DNA from: Chlorogloeopsis sp. ULAP01
GTDB taxonomy: Bacteria; Cyanobacteriota; Cyanobacteriia; Cyanobacteriales; Nostocaceae
DNA length: 64,000 nt
NCBI RefSeq assembly: GCF_030381805.1
Contig: NZ_JAUDRH010000006.1
Location: 62,001 to 126,000 of the forward strand
Direction of reading: 5' to 3'
Below are positions 8,468-17,720 of the stretch, piece after piece; the stretch's first letter is position 1, and each line of letters starts with the position of its first letter. The notes below the pieces were generated by a model that was given only the letters and a program-made list of their open reading frames with translations, made no database searches and had not been told where the DNA came from. Position numbers and translations under genes: made by a program.

Positions 8468-9322
8468 TTACCACAAACTAAGTTGATCGGGAGGATGATT
8501 TAAATTATCCCAGGGCAAGGGTGGAACTGCTACGCCATTTTGTTCTAATAATTGTTGGAAGTAACGCGCTGTACTAGGCGATCGCTCTTCTATTGGACAA
8601 TGAACAAAGAAATAAATACGCGTTCCCTGTTGTAACCACTGCTTAATCTGGGTTACCCACTCCTCCATAAAAGGTTGATTAACTGTTAAGTCGGGATGGG
8701 AAATAAATCGAATCAAACTAAAAGGTGCTGTAACGCTAAACTGCACTGGTAACTTCGGTTTACGTCGCTCCGATTGCAATTGTGGATCGTCGTCTCCTGT
8801 ATAGATAGGGCGGGAATCCAGTAACACTCTTCCCACACCTATCTTTTCTAATAGCATTGTCAATTGACTTGCATGGGGTTCCTTAAACCAGTCTCGATGA
8901 CGAACTTCTAGTGCCAATGATATTTCTGTACGAGGCCAAGCTTCCACAAAGGCAGTAAGATCTTCTATTAACGTCGGTGCATAACTAGGAGGTAACTGTG
9001 CAAAAATCGGCCCAAGCCGCTTACCTAAAGGACGCATCACCTCTATAAATTTCAAAGCATCAGGAATATGCGGTTGCAGCAACCCTTGATGGGTAATGTC
9101 TCGTGGTAATTTTAAACAAAATTCAAAACCAGCAGGTGTTTCAGTTGCCCAACGGGTTACAGTTTCCTGATTAGGCACAGCGTAGAAAGTAGTGTTGCCT
9201 TCAACTGTAGTAAAACGTCTACTGTAAAGCCGAAGAAAATCAGCTGGGCGAGTACTTTGAGGATAAAGCTCACCCATCCAACCTTTATATGCCCAAACAG
9301 CGCAACCAATAAAAAAATTCAC
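8468..9322 (-). CDS. DUF72 family protein (YecE-like)
   Basis: A 284-residue DUF72 protein. It begins with the typical IGCAVWAYKGW and has F-Y-A-V-P-N, a FCLKLPRDITH strand and a C-terminal FVHCPIEERSPSTARYFQQLL segment. The family has a TIM-barrel-like fold and no settled biochemical role. Translation would start at GTG 9322. Only 9 bp separate it from the upstream M48 peptidase gene on the same strand, so the two are probably cotranscribed. Confidence 0.88.
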   Translation of the reverse strand: MNFFIGCAVWAYKGWMGELYPQSTRPADFLRLYSRRFTTVEGNTTFYAVPNQETVTRWATETPAGFEFCLKLPRDITHQGLLQPHIPDALKFIEVMRPLGKRLGPIFAQLPPSYAPTLIEDLTAFVEAWPRTEISLALEVRHRDWFKEPHASQLTMLLEKIGVGRVLLDSRPIYTGDDDPQLQSERRKPKLPVQFSVTAPFSLIRFISHPDLTVNQPFMEEWVTQIKQWLQQGTRIYFFVHCPIEERSPSTARYFQQLLEQNGVAVPPLPWDNLNHPPDQLSLW

Positions 9323-9331
9323 AGTTATATA

Positions 9332-10093
9332 CTACCGTTGACTGGCGATTTTCCTTTCTAAAACAGCAATCCGTTCTCGTGTATTGGGGTGAGTACTCAA
9401 AAATGCCGGTGTAGAAGAACGACTAACTAATTTCCTCAAGAAGGCAGGCATGGCATTAGGATCATAACCAGCCGCCGTTAAATATTGCAATCCTTTGGCA
9501 TCAGCTCTAAATTCAGCTTCGCGGCTATTTGGTAAATCTACTGCAACTTTATAAGCCACAGCAGCCAATTGGCTACGATTTAAGCCAGCAAGAGAGGCTG
9601 CACCCTGAACTAGTTGTGTTTGTCTGAGTCTATTGACTACATCGTCATTACAAATGTGGGCGATCTCGTGAGCTATCACTGATGCCAACTGATCTTCATT
9701 ATCTGCTGCTCTTATCAATCCAGTGTGGACATAAACATAGCCGCCTGTAGTAGCAAAAGCATTAATGCTTGAGTCTTGAACTACATAAAATTTAAAAGGA
9801 ATTTGAGAACAATCACTCGCTCTAACTAGTCGTTGTCCGATTCTATCAACAGTCTGGTTAGTAGTAAGCCTATAATTCCTTTCTACCTGCTTATGTATAT
9901 CGCTACCCAAGGCAACTTTGTCCCTTGTTGACATATTGGAAAATTGAAAATAGCGAATCCCAGGAACAATTAACTCCTGAAATGGAATTGCACTGGCTGG
10001 CATAGGAGCAGATAACCCTACACTCACAGCAGTTCCTAATCCAAGTGCTAAAGAAAGAGGTTTTTTTAATGTCTTACGGAAACGAGAATTCAT
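9332..10093 (-). CDS. Secreted/periplasmic M48 family metalloprotease
   Basis: A 253-residue zinc peptidase. The HEIAH motif is at residues 142-146, with the further glutamate in the SREAEFRADAKG segment that normally supplies the third zinc ligand. The N-terminus has a basic stretch, then a hydrophobic segment and an A-S-A type cleavage site, indicating export. The size matches BepA/LoiP-type single-domain M48 peptidases involved in envelope protein quality control. ATG 10093 is preferred to the TTG three codons upstream. It is the first gene of a probable two-gene unit with the DUF72 gene. Confidence 0.9.
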   Translation of the reverse strand: MNSRFRKTLKKPLSLALGLGTAVSVGLSAPMPASAIPFQELIVPGIRYFQFSNMSTRDKVALGSDIHKQVERNYRLTTNQTVDRIGQRLVRASDCSQIPFKFYVVQDSSINAFATTGGYVYVHTGLIRAADNEDQLASVIAHEIAHICNDDVVNRLRQTQLVQGAASLAGLNRSQLAAVAYKVAVDLPNSREAEFRADAKGLQYLTAAGYDPNAMPAFLRKLVSRSSTPAFLSTHPNTRERIAVLERKIASQR

Positions 10094-10102
10094 GATAGTC
10101 AA

Positions 10103-10633
10103 GATTAAGGATTTTACAAGTCAGTCAACAAAACGTTATTTTGAATTGAAATTCAATGTGGAAGCTATTTTTATGCGAAGAACAGACAATAAATATTAAT
10201 TTTTTGCCAATTTACTATTCTTATTCATTGTACCAAAAACTTTTTAACTCTATCAAATTCTTAGCTTTTGACAACTATTTAATTAATATAAACAACTATA
10301 AATTTCTTATTACAAAATTAGAAATAAGGGAAATTCAATTCACGATTTTAAGTTATTCTCTTGCTTCACTTATATCAGTTATCTATGCTAATTATATATT
10401 CTTTATATTACCCTTAGTTTTAGTTTTAGGGTAAATAGTTGAGGTAGTAAAATCCCCTCTTTCCATGGGTTGAAATTGCTTGAATGAAAGTAAAAAAATA
10501 TACGTAAATTTTCTATCATTGTAACTTAGAATTATCCTTGCTACTGCTATCTATATAGTAGACATTGAGTAGGCGATCGCTTGTTCCCAAATTTTTACTT
10601 CCAGCTTTCTGTCAGAGAACCAATTAAATTGGG
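10103..10633. other. AT-rich intergenic region
   Basis: About 530 bp of AT-rich sequence between convergently oriented upstream ends. A 92-codon open frame at 10156-10434 has very high Asn/Ile/Tyr content, no ribosome binding site and no recognisable domain. It is not called as a gene. One HIP1 site lies near 10573. Confidence 0.4.
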
Positions 10634-11494
10634 TTAGAGTGGTGTTACCCAGTAGCTAACTCCCCTCACAATCTTATTTTGCAACCCTAACTCAGCCAAT
10701 TTCTCCTCTGGTTGACCAAGATATGTCCAGTGGGGTATGTCATTTTCAACAGTTTGAAACCAGCCATTTTGATATAAAGCCTGTTTTTGTATTAGCGTTG
10801 ATACTCGTAAATCAATTGCCAATCCCCAAAGGTGTTGGGATGCACCAGGAGGAGCTACAGTAGAAAGAATTTTGGTTTCTTTCCCTTGGCGAATTCTATC
10901 TAAAGTTATATTGTTGGCATATTTTCTCCAAAATTTTAGATTCGTGCCAAAAGTACGAGCACAATCACCAGCGCCATAACCAGATTTTAAAGGAATTTCA
11001 ACTTGTGCTTTTGCCCGATTAAAAGCATCTGCTGCTACCTTTTGTAAATAACACTTATTAGTATTTTTAACTTTCCCCAACGTTAGAGTAGCTTGAAAGG
11101 CTTTTGTCTCACTTTCGTTATTAAAAAATACTTTCTCTGGTAGTTTGACTTCCGGATTTTGATTAACAAATATTGCTCCATAAGCACGCAGCAAAATATA
11201 TTCATAGCTTCCCGATTGTGGAAGTGTAAGCAGCTTATTCTTGACTTCAGCTAGAAAACGCTCACTTTCCGATAAATTCAAATTGGAATTAGGTGCAATA
11301 TCTGATTTAGGGAAATTAGTACAAAATCTACTGATCTGTCTATTCTTTACTACAGAACCAGCCATCAAACAATCTTGTAATTGTTGGTCATTTCTACTCA
11401 AAAGTTGACGAGAATTACCGGTACTCGCCACTAAAGTAAAAGCGATCAAAGCTATGAGAGTATAAAAAACAGTTTTTTTCAAAATAAGTTTCAC
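10634..11494 (-). CDS. M15 family D-alanyl-D-alanine carboxypeptidase (VanY-like)
   Basis: A 286-residue exported protein. It has an N-terminal hydrophobic segment (about 8-24), a variable region, and a C-terminal M15 peptidase domain. The zinc motif SQHLWGLAIDLR (S-x-H-x-x-G-x-A-x-D) and the later P-H-W-T-Y are intact. The family trims D-Ala from peptidoglycan stem peptides in the periplasm. A start at 11494 gives a good signal-anchor. No partner gene is adjacent. Confidence 0.86.
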   Translation of the reverse strand: MKLILKKTVFYTLIALIAFTLVASTGNSRQLLSRNDQQLQDCLMAGSVVKNRQISRFCTNFPKSDIAPNSNLNLSESERFLAEVKNKLLTLPQSGSYEYILLRAYGAIFVNQNPEVKLPEKVFFNNESETKAFQATLTLGKVKNTNKCYLQKVAADAFNRAKAQVEIPLKSGYGAGDCARTFGTNLKFWRKYANNITLDRIRQGKETKILSTVAPPGASQHLWGLAIDLRVSTLIQKQALYQNGWFQTVENDIPHWTYLGQPEEKLAELGLQNKIVRGVSYWVTPL

Positions 11495-11555
11495 AACTAC
11501 CTACAATCATAAATTTATTTTAATTTCAACACTTATTAAATAGGAGCCATTAGCG

Positions 11556-11665
11556 GTAGGGTGTGTTCCGGCTATGTCAAGGATTTGAGAGTTTAAGAGA
11601 ATGAGAACCAGCCCTAACGCACCGCATGATTATGGTGCATTACGCGTTGCTTTAACACACCCTAC
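11556..11665. repeat. MITE-like element with perfect 12-bp terminal inverted repeats
   Basis: GTAGGGTGTGTT (11556-11567) and AACACACCCTAC (11654-11665) are exact inverted repeats bounding a 110-bp non-coding element. The interior string beginning ggctatg and containing ggatttgagagtttaagag recurs at 52531-52617. The same GTAGGGTGTGTT end is also found at 62071-62082. It has no coding capacity. Confidence 0.8.
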
Positions 11666-11673
11666 AACTTACC

Positions 11674-11703
11674 CTCGTTACCAAGTTGAAATTCGGTAAC
11701 GAG
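11674..11703. repeat. Hairpin repeat, CTCGTTACC type, copy 1
   Basis: CTCGTTACC (11674-11682) pairs with GGTAACGAG (11695-11703) around a aagttgaaattc-type loop. A second copy with the same stem and loop motif occurs at 43302-43330, so this is a dispersed hairpin family. It lies upstream of mnmG. Confidence 0.7.
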
Positions 11704-11849
11704 AACTAGAGTATCTGACTCCTCAATTGAAGCTTTAATATCTATTAATAATTTAGTACTTATATCATTTTTAACATACACAAAGAAAATAAGGAAACCA
11801 TTGGATCGGTTAAAATTGACAGTATATAAAAGCTCGACGTTCCCTAGTT

Positions 11850-13787
11850 ATGACCATGCACAATTCCGTTGAATTCCAAGACGCCTTTGATATCATCGTT
11901 GTTGGTGCAGGTCACTCTGGTTGTGAAGCAGCACTGGCTAGCGCCCGTCTTGGTTGTCGTACCTTGCTATTGACACTCAACTTAGATAAAATTGCATGGC
12001 AACCTTGTAACCCAGCAGTAGGTGGCCCCGCTAAGTCTCAATTAACCCATGAGGTAGATGCTTTGGGTGGGGAAATAGGTAAAATGGCAGATCGCACCTA
12101 TCTGCAAAAGCGAATTCTCAACTCTTCAAGAGGCCCTGCGGTTTGGGCATTACGCGCCCAGACTGATAAGCGGGAATACGCAGCAGTAATGAAGAATATC
12201 ATTGAGAATCAAGAAAATTTGCTGGTTCGTGAAGGCATGGTTACAGATTTAGTCTTGGGTGCTAACGATGAAGTCGTTGGTGTTCAGAGTTACTTTGGTG
12301 TGGCGTTCCAGTGCAAAGCTGTTATTCTGACAACTGGCACATTTTTAGGAGGACGGATTTGGGTTGGTAACAAATCGATGTCTGCGGGACGTGCTGGGGA
12401 ATTTGCTGCTGAGGGTTTAACCCAAACTCTCAATCGTTTGGGCTTTGAAACAGGGCGGCTAAAAACTGGAACTCCGGCACGAGTAGACAAGCGCTCTGTA
12501 GACTATAGCAAAATGGAACTTCAGCCAGGAGATACAGAAGTTCGGTGGTTTAGCTTTGACCCCCAAGTGTGGGTAGAGCGAGAACAAATGCCCTGCCATA
12601 TGACGCGCACTACAGCCGAAACCCATCGCCTGATTCGGGAAAACCTACACCTATCTCCCGTGTATGGTGGTTGGGTGGAAGCCAAAGGCCCCCGTTATTG
12701 CCCTAGTATTGAAGATAAGATTGTGCGCTTTGCCGATAAAGAAAGCCACCAAATTTTTATTGAACCAGAAGGCAGAGATATACCGGAGCTTTACATTCAA
12801 GGGTTTTCTACAGGATTGCCAGAAAACTTACAACTACAAATGTTGCGGACTCTACCTGGTTTAGAAAATTGTGTGATGTTGCGTCCGGCATACGCAGTTG
12901 AGTATGATTATTTGCCTGCAACTCAGTGTTATCCCACACTGATGACTAAGAAAATAGAAGGGCTTTTCTGTGCCGGGCAAATTAACGGTACAACTGGTTA
13001 CGAAGAAGCCGCCGCTCAAGGCATTGTGGCGGGAGTCAACGCCGTGCAGTTTGTGCGCGGACAATCTCCGATCGTGTTTGCGCGGGAGGAAAGTTATATC
13101 GGCACGCTGGTGGACGATTTATGTACGAAAGATTTGCGGGAGCCTTACCGAATGCTCACAAGCCGCTCGGAATATCGTTTACTTCTGCGTTCTGATAATG
13201 CCGATCAGCGCCTCACACCCTTAGGACGGGAAATTGGCTTAATAGACGATCGCCGTTGGCAGTTGTTTATCCGCAAGCAGGCGAATATCGCAGCCGAAAA
13301 AGAACGGCTACATGGAACACGGATCAAAGAACATGATCAAATTGGTAAAGCGATCGTTCAAGCCACAGGACAAGCCATTAAAGGCTCGATTACCCTTGCC
13401 GACTTACTACGGCGTCCGGGATTCCATTACATTAACCTAGAAACGCACGGATTAGGAAATGCCGATCTCGAACGTGCTGAAAAAGAAGGTGCAGAAATCG
13501 ACATTAAGTATTCTGGCTATCTTGCCAGACAGCAAAACCAAATTGAACAAATTGCTCGTCAGGCAAACCGTCTCTTACCTGCGGATTTAGATTATGCATC
13601 AATTGATACTTTGTCTAAAGAAGCGAGGGAAAAACTCACCAAGGTAAAACCGCTTACCATCGGTCAAGCAGCACGTATCGGTGGTGTTAATCCAGCCGAC
13701 GTCAATGCTCTGCTGATTTATTTAGAATTGCGTAAAACCAAGTCAGATAATGAGTTTCCAGCCTTAGCTATCAAACAATCTTTATAA
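11850..13787 (+). CDS. mnmG: MnmG (GidA), tRNA uridine-34 5-carboxymethylaminomethyl modification enzyme
   Basis: A 645-residue FAD protein that, with MnmE, modifies U34 of certain tRNAs. The dinucleotide-binding motif VVGAGHSGCEAA is at about residues 16-27. The family motif GNxxCNPAxGG appears here as W-Q-P-C-N-P-A-V-G-G, and the C-terminal helical MnmE-binding domain (about 560-630) is present. Full family length (about 630-640). An approximately 350-bp upstream gap holds a MITE-like element and a hairpin. No mnmE is adjacent. ATG 11850 (MTMHN) could be replaced by the ATG two codons downstream. Confidence 0.97.
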   Translation: MTMHNSVEFQDAFDIIVVGAGHSGCEAALASARLGCRTLLLTLNLDKIAWQPCNPAVGGPAKSQLTHEVDALGGEIGKMADRTYLQKRILNSSRGPAVWALRAQTDKREYAAVMKNIIENQENLLVREGMVTDLVLGANDEVVGVQSYFGVAFQCKAVILTTGTFLGGRIWVGNKSMSAGRAGEFAAEGLTQTLNRLGFETGRLKTGTPARVDKRSVDYSKMELQPGDTEVRWFSFDPQVWVEREQMPCHMTRTTAETHRLIRENLHLSPVYGGWVEAKGPRYCPSIEDKIVRFADKESHQIFIEPEGRDIPELYIQGFSTGLPENLQLQMLRTLPGLENCVMLRPAYAVEYDYLPATQCYPTLMTKKIEGLFCAGQINGTTGYEEAAAQGIVAGVNAVQFVRGQSPIVFAREESYIGTLVDDLCTKDLREPYRMLTSRSEYRLLLRSDNADQRLTPLGREIGLIDDRRWQLFIRKQANIAAEKERLHGTRIKEHDQIGKAIVQATGQAIKGSITLADLLRRPGFHYINLETHGLGNADLERAEKEGAEIDIKYSGYLARQQNQIEQIARQANRLLPADLDYASIDTLSKEAREKLTKVKPLTIGQAARIGGVNPADVNALLIYLELRKTKSDNEFPALAIKQSL

Positions 13788-14009
13788 AGCAAGAGTATAG
13801 TAGTAAGGAGTATCTGGAACATCCAGGTATGATTGATGACATAAGTACATACTTAGACATTATCAAAGCTGACCAGATACTTAGTCAAAATTTAAATACT
13901 GATAAATCATCAACTCGTCTCGCTGGGATGGGTTTATAGATTTTTGTATTCAAAATCTGCATAAACAGGGGTAATAAATCTCCCCAAAAAGCTAAAACTG
14001 GAAATCGCT

Positions 14010-15290
14010 ATGTCTTCAGAAATCAGCACTAACTTGATTATTCCAGAACCAGCTGAGGAATTAATCGCCAGCGAACCTTGGTCGATGGAAACCTATGCTG
14101 ATGGATTAATTGACGATCTCTTTGCTGAGATAGATACTATTCTAGATGGTAGCAAGAAATTACCTTTACAAAAAGGAAATCCATCTAAGAAGCTTCCTCC
14201 ATATACTCATGCACAAACAGTGAGTATGCCGCAAATTGCCTTACCAGAATCATCTACCCAAACGGCACAAACAGCTCCCCAATCTCAAAACAATCAATTA
14301 AGTACGTTTGTGGTAAATACTTCTCGTGCCGGTAAATTAGTCAGGCAACAACCGCAACAATCACACTACCGGAGTAGATTGCTACAACTGTTAGCAACCT
14401 TTGGATTGGCGATCGCTGGCATTGTCTGGATATCAAACTCCAATCTACTTAGCCGTCTAGAATCAAAGTCCTTCCGACAAGCTTTAGAGATATCTCAGCC
14501 GCCATTGCAGCCACCGATATATACAAAAGAAGATGTTGCAGCAGATTTTGCTAATTACATATTAGAAGCACTAGCTGCAATAGATAGGCAAGATGGAAGC
14601 AACTATCTTTCATCTGCCAATACACTCATCTCAAGAATGACAAGTAATCGTACAACCCTCCCATATGTCAAACCAACTGACAATCTGCCACCCGTCTTGA
14701 CTGGTAACAATACATCTCCCATTCCTAACCGTTCGACAAGCGTTGTAGAGCGAATATACATTCCCGTTTATCAAGCACCCCTGCCGATGCGCTACGTGCC
14801 TTCAGCGACTTCTGGCATTGCCAACACCTTACCACAACTACCCTCTACTGCCAGCACAGCTGAGTCAGCTAAATCTTCCTCTGAGAATACTGGGCATAAA
14901 CCAGTCAAACCTGCGGATCTTTTAGCAGGTATACAGTCAAAGCTTAAACCTGTAGATGTTAACCCAGCAGCAATACCTGTGCAGCAAGCATCCCAACCAG
15001 CAATACCATCTTTACCAAAGTTAGCACCTCCAAAGCTACCTACAGCTACAGCACCGGAGGCAGCATCTGTCATTTCTTCTCCTGCTGGTTCATCACATAC
15101 TTTAGAGGGATTGTTGGAACTAGGAAACAAATCTGCTGCTTTATTTAAAGTGAGCGGTATTACTCGCCGGGTTGAGATAGGTGAAAGCATCGGCTCTAGT
15201 GGTTGGACACTTGTAGATGTCGCTAACGGAGAAGCTATCATCCGCCGCAACGGTGAGGTGCGATCAATTTTTGCAGGGCAGAGTTTTTAA
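14010..15290 (+). CDS. Single-pass membrane protein with C-terminal GspC/PilP-like domain
   Basis: A 426-residue protein of unknown specific role. It has an acidic cytoplasmic N-terminal part (1-125), one membrane helix (about 127-146), a long Pro/Ser/Thr/Ala-rich linker (about 200-360) and a compact C-terminal domain. The C-terminal domain reads GLLELGNKSAALFKVSG, then RRVEIGESIGSSGWTLVDV, then EAIIRRNGEVRSI. Its pattern of 'gallE.G..s.alf.v.g....v..Ge.ig..gw.l..i....v.i.r.ge' is that of GspC/PilP homology-region domains of type II secretion and type IV pili. That similarity is from motif reading, and a link to pili or secretion is inferred. No pil gene is adjacent. Confidence 0.75.
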   Translation: MSSEISTNLIIPEPAEELIASEPWSMETYADGLIDDLFAEIDTILDGSKKLPLQKGNPSKKLPPYTHAQTVSMPQIALPESSTQTAQTAPQSQNNQLSTFVVNTSRAGKLVRQQPQQSHYRSRLLQLLATFGLAIAGIVWISNSNLLSRLESKSFRQALEISQPPLQPPIYTKEDVAADFANYILEALAAIDRQDGSNYLSSANTLISRMTSNRTTLPYVKPTDNLPPVLTGNNTSPIPNRSTSVVERIYIPVYQAPLPMRYVPSATSGIANTLPQLPSTASTAESAKSSSENTGHKPVKPADLLAGIQSKLKPVDVNPAAIPVQQASQPAIPSLPKLAPPKLPTATAPEAASVISSPAGSSHTLEGLLELGNKSAALFKVSGITRRVEIGESIGSSGWTLVDVANGEAIIRRNGEVRSIFAGQSF

Positions 15291-15457
15291 CAAAGAAGAC
15301 AGAAGGACATTCGGCGAGCGCTACTTCGATGAAGCTCAGTACAAGTCAGTCGAGCCGCAGAGGGCAGGAGGGGAAGGCTCCTTTCTGAGCAGATTTAAAT
15401 GGTTGGCGTTTTGAGTTTAATTATGTCCACTTAACTTAATAGCCAATAGCTAATGGT

Positions 15458-16684
15458 TCATCGGGTGATGCGGAGAATTTTGTCTCCCCCTTGAGGACAA
15501 CTTCCTCTACCGTCGCAGTTACTGGTAGTAACGTACAATTCACCATCTAACCCCATCACTACATCTCGGAGTCTTCCGAATTGATTTTGAAAATATACCT
15601 CATGTAGTTGCACGCGATCGGGGTTTGCTGAGTCGAAAACAACCCGATGCAGGTGTCTAGAACCAAGAGTACCAATAATTAAGTTTCCTTTCCACTCAGG
15701 GATAGCATTTCCAGTATAAATTGCTGCTCCACCTGGAGGTACGGCTTGTTGCCAAGTAAGGGAGGGAATAACCATGCCTTGTTGTGATTCACAACCGTAT
15801 ATAGTAGGCCAACCAAGATTATCACCTGCTTTGGCGACACTCACTTCATCGTGACCAGTTCTTCCTAAATCGCCACTAGGGCCATGATCCGTTACCCATA
15901 GTGTAGATTTATTAGGCCAATCAAATCCTTGAGTGTTACGAATTCCTGTAATGAAAACAGGATTATTTGGAAATGGATTATCTTTAGGAACTTGTCCATC
16001 TGGTGTCAAGCGCAAAATCTTGCCAGCTAAACTATCAATATTTTGAGAGGATCTGGGATCTTGCTCATCACCAGTACCAATGTAGAGCATTCCATCCGGG
16101 CCAAAGCGTAGACGACCGCCATTATGGTAAATGGCAGCAGGTATATCGTCAATAATAATTCGGTCTCGTGATGCCTTAACTCCATCAGTAGATAATCGCC
16201 ACCGCTCAACTCGATTGACTGGAGATCCATTTTTATCAACTGTATAGTACAGATAGAAAAATCGATTATTGGCAAAGTCTGGATGAGCCGCAATCCCTAA
16301 CAACCCACCTTCTCCAGAGTCTGTAACTCTAACAGTGTTTACAGGAGCTTGTTGCAGCTTTCCATTTCTTACTAATCGCACCCTACCAGGGCGTTCTGTG
16401 ACTAGCATATCCCCCCCAGGCAGAAAAGCTATTCCCCAAGGAACTTCTAAACCTGTGACTACTTCCTCAACCCTTACTTTTACCTGTCCTTGGGAACCAA
16501 AGCCATCTTTAACATACGTACAGGCTTGAGTTTGGGCAGCTGTTGTTGTATTTGCTGCGGGTGATACTGCTTGATTTTCATTATTAGAGTTGCTCTGTGT
16601 TGCTGGTGTAGTGTTACAGGCAACAAGTCCCGTTAAACTTAAACAGACAAACAAATTGATTTTAGACTTTCGTGAATACTTCAT
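15458..16684 (-). CDS. PQQ-dependent sugar dehydrogenase-like lipoprotein (glucose/sorbosone dehydrogenase family)
   Basis: A 408-residue lipoprotein. The signal peptide ends in lipobox L-V-A-C with Cys23, followed by an Asn/Thr/Gln-rich linker and a six-bladed propeller domain. Typical motifs are VPWGIAFLPGG, GRVRLV, GGLLGIAAHPDF, HNGGRLRFGPDGMLYIGTGD and the C-terminal GGDKILRI. The family includes soluble glucose dehydrogenases and Asd/YliI aldose dehydrogenases using PQQ at the cell envelope; cyanobacterial members' substrates are mostly unknown. ATG 16684 is chosen over an upstream TTG because it gives a canonical signal peptide. Confidence 0.9.
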   Translation of the reverse strand: MKYSRKSKINLFVCLSLTGLVACNTTPATQSNSNNENQAVSPAANTTTAAQTQACTYVKDGFGSQGQVKVRVEEVVTGLEVPWGIAFLPGGDMLVTERPGRVRLVRNGKLQQAPVNTVRVTDSGEGGLLGIAAHPDFANNRFFYLYYTVDKNGSPVNRVERWRLSTDGVKASRDRIIIDDIPAAIYHNGGRLRFGPDGMLYIGTGDEQDPRSSQNIDSLAGKILRLTPDGQVPKDNPFPNNPVFITGIRNTQGFDWPNKSTLWVTDHGPSGDLGRTGHDEVSVAKAGDNLGWPTIYGCESQQGMVIPSLTWQQAVPPGGAAIYTGNAIPEWKGNLIIGTLGSRHLHRVVFDSANPDRVQLHEVYFQNQFGRLRDVVMGLDGELYVTTSNCDGRGSCPQGGDKILRITR

Positions 16685-16916
16685 GCTTAGATTTGGCAAA
16701 ATCCTGTAACGATTCTCCGGCTGAGTATATATTTAATATTCAATTTAGTATTCATCTGCGGATGTAAAATCCTCTTTAGGTTTGACAATTAACAGCAGGA
16801 ATTTTAATTAATTAATAGTTATTGTTCGTTAGTTTAGACTGAGTGCTAAGGTGTATTGTTCCGCAATCATTTTGTGATTTTTTTGATTCTTGATGGCAAT
16901 AAATAGGACTTGTGTG

Positions 16917-17507
16917 TTAACGATTAGACTGCAAAGCATCGAGTGCTAAATTTAGCTTGAGGACGTTAACTCCAGGTTCGCCAAAAACACCCAAGAATCT
17001 GCCATCTGTATTTTGAGCTATCAAGGATTGAATTTGGGTTGGGCTAATCCTGCGGACAGAGGCAACACGTTGTACCTGTGCCTGTGCTGCATCAACGCTG
17101 ATGTGAGGATCTAATCCAGAGCCAGATGTATAAACTAAATCAGCAGTGGGTTGAATATTAGCTTTTTGTAGCCGTGTGACTTCCTTTTGAATACGTTCGA
17201 TAAGTTCGGAATTGCTGGGTGCAAGGTTGCTGGCTCCTGACGTACCTGTGGTAGCAACTTCTGGGCTGGTGCTATAGTCAACAGTGCTAGGGCGACTCCA
17301 AAAATAGCGATCGCTATTAAAAGGTTGACCAATTAATCCCGAACCGATGATTGTACCTTGACTATTGGTGATTAAGCTACCGTTAGCCTGGAAAGGTAAT
17401 GCAATCTGTCCGCAAACTAACATCAACAAAGGATAAATTAATGCTGTTAAGAACCACAGAGCCAAGGTGGAACGAACAGCTTTATTGAGTTGGCGTATCT
17501 GATTCAT
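16917..17507 (-). CDS. kdpC: KdpC, K+-transporting ATPase subunit C
   Basis: A 196-residue KdpC: one N-terminal membrane helix (about 15-37) and a periplasmic domain with the family motifs G-S-x-L-I-G-Q-P, Y-F-W-S-R-P-S and SGLDPHIS. It stabilises the KdpA-KdpB complex. Its ATG shares the A of the TGA stop of the preceding small gene (TGATG), so translation is coupled. It is the last gene of the kdp operon, read from 21864 leftwards. Confidence 0.95.
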   Translation of the reverse strand: MNQIRQLNKAVRSTLALWFLTALIYPLLMLVCGQIALPFQANGSLITNSQGTIIGSGLIGQPFNSDRYFWSRPSTVDYSTSPEVATTGTSGASNLAPSNSELIERIQKEVTRLQKANIQPTADLVYTSGSGLDPHISVDAAQAQVQRVASVRRISPTQIQSLIAQNTDGRFLGVFGEPGVNVLKLNLALDALQSNR

Positions 17508-17695
17508 CAGAATTTCTCCGGTTGCAAAATAACTACAAATAAATAGATGCAGACACTCACAGTTACTAGCCCTAAAAGAGCAATGGCGTAAGATGCAGTA
17601 CGTGATATTTCCTCAGAGGTGGCTGCGTATACGGCTTGTGCCAAAAATACGTTGAGGATAAGTGTGAGGAAGAGAGAAATCGATAAGTTTTTCAT
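17507..17695 (-). CDS. kdpF: Small KdpF-like (KdpG-position) membrane subunit
   Basis: A 62-residue protein with an N-terminal signal-like hydrophobic segment ending in A-Y-A-A and a C-terminal KdpF-like helix with L-F-V-V-I-L-Q-P-E-K-F. E. coli KdpF is only about 29 residues and matches the C-terminal half, so this is an extended form. In Anabaena the gene between kdpB and kdpC has been called kdpG. It is 25 bp after kdpB and overlaps kdpC by one base. The symbol is by analogy. Confidence 0.75.
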   Translation of the reverse strand: MKNLSISLFLTLILNVFLAQAVYAATSEEISRTASYAIALLGLVTVSVCIYLFVVILQPEKF

Positions 17696-17720
17696 GATTG
17701 AAACGCACAGAGGCGCGGAA

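Noticed and set aside
10156..10434. 92-codon open frame between M48 and M15 genes
   Set aside because: Extremely AT-rich composition, no ribosome binding site and no recognisable motif; probably chance.
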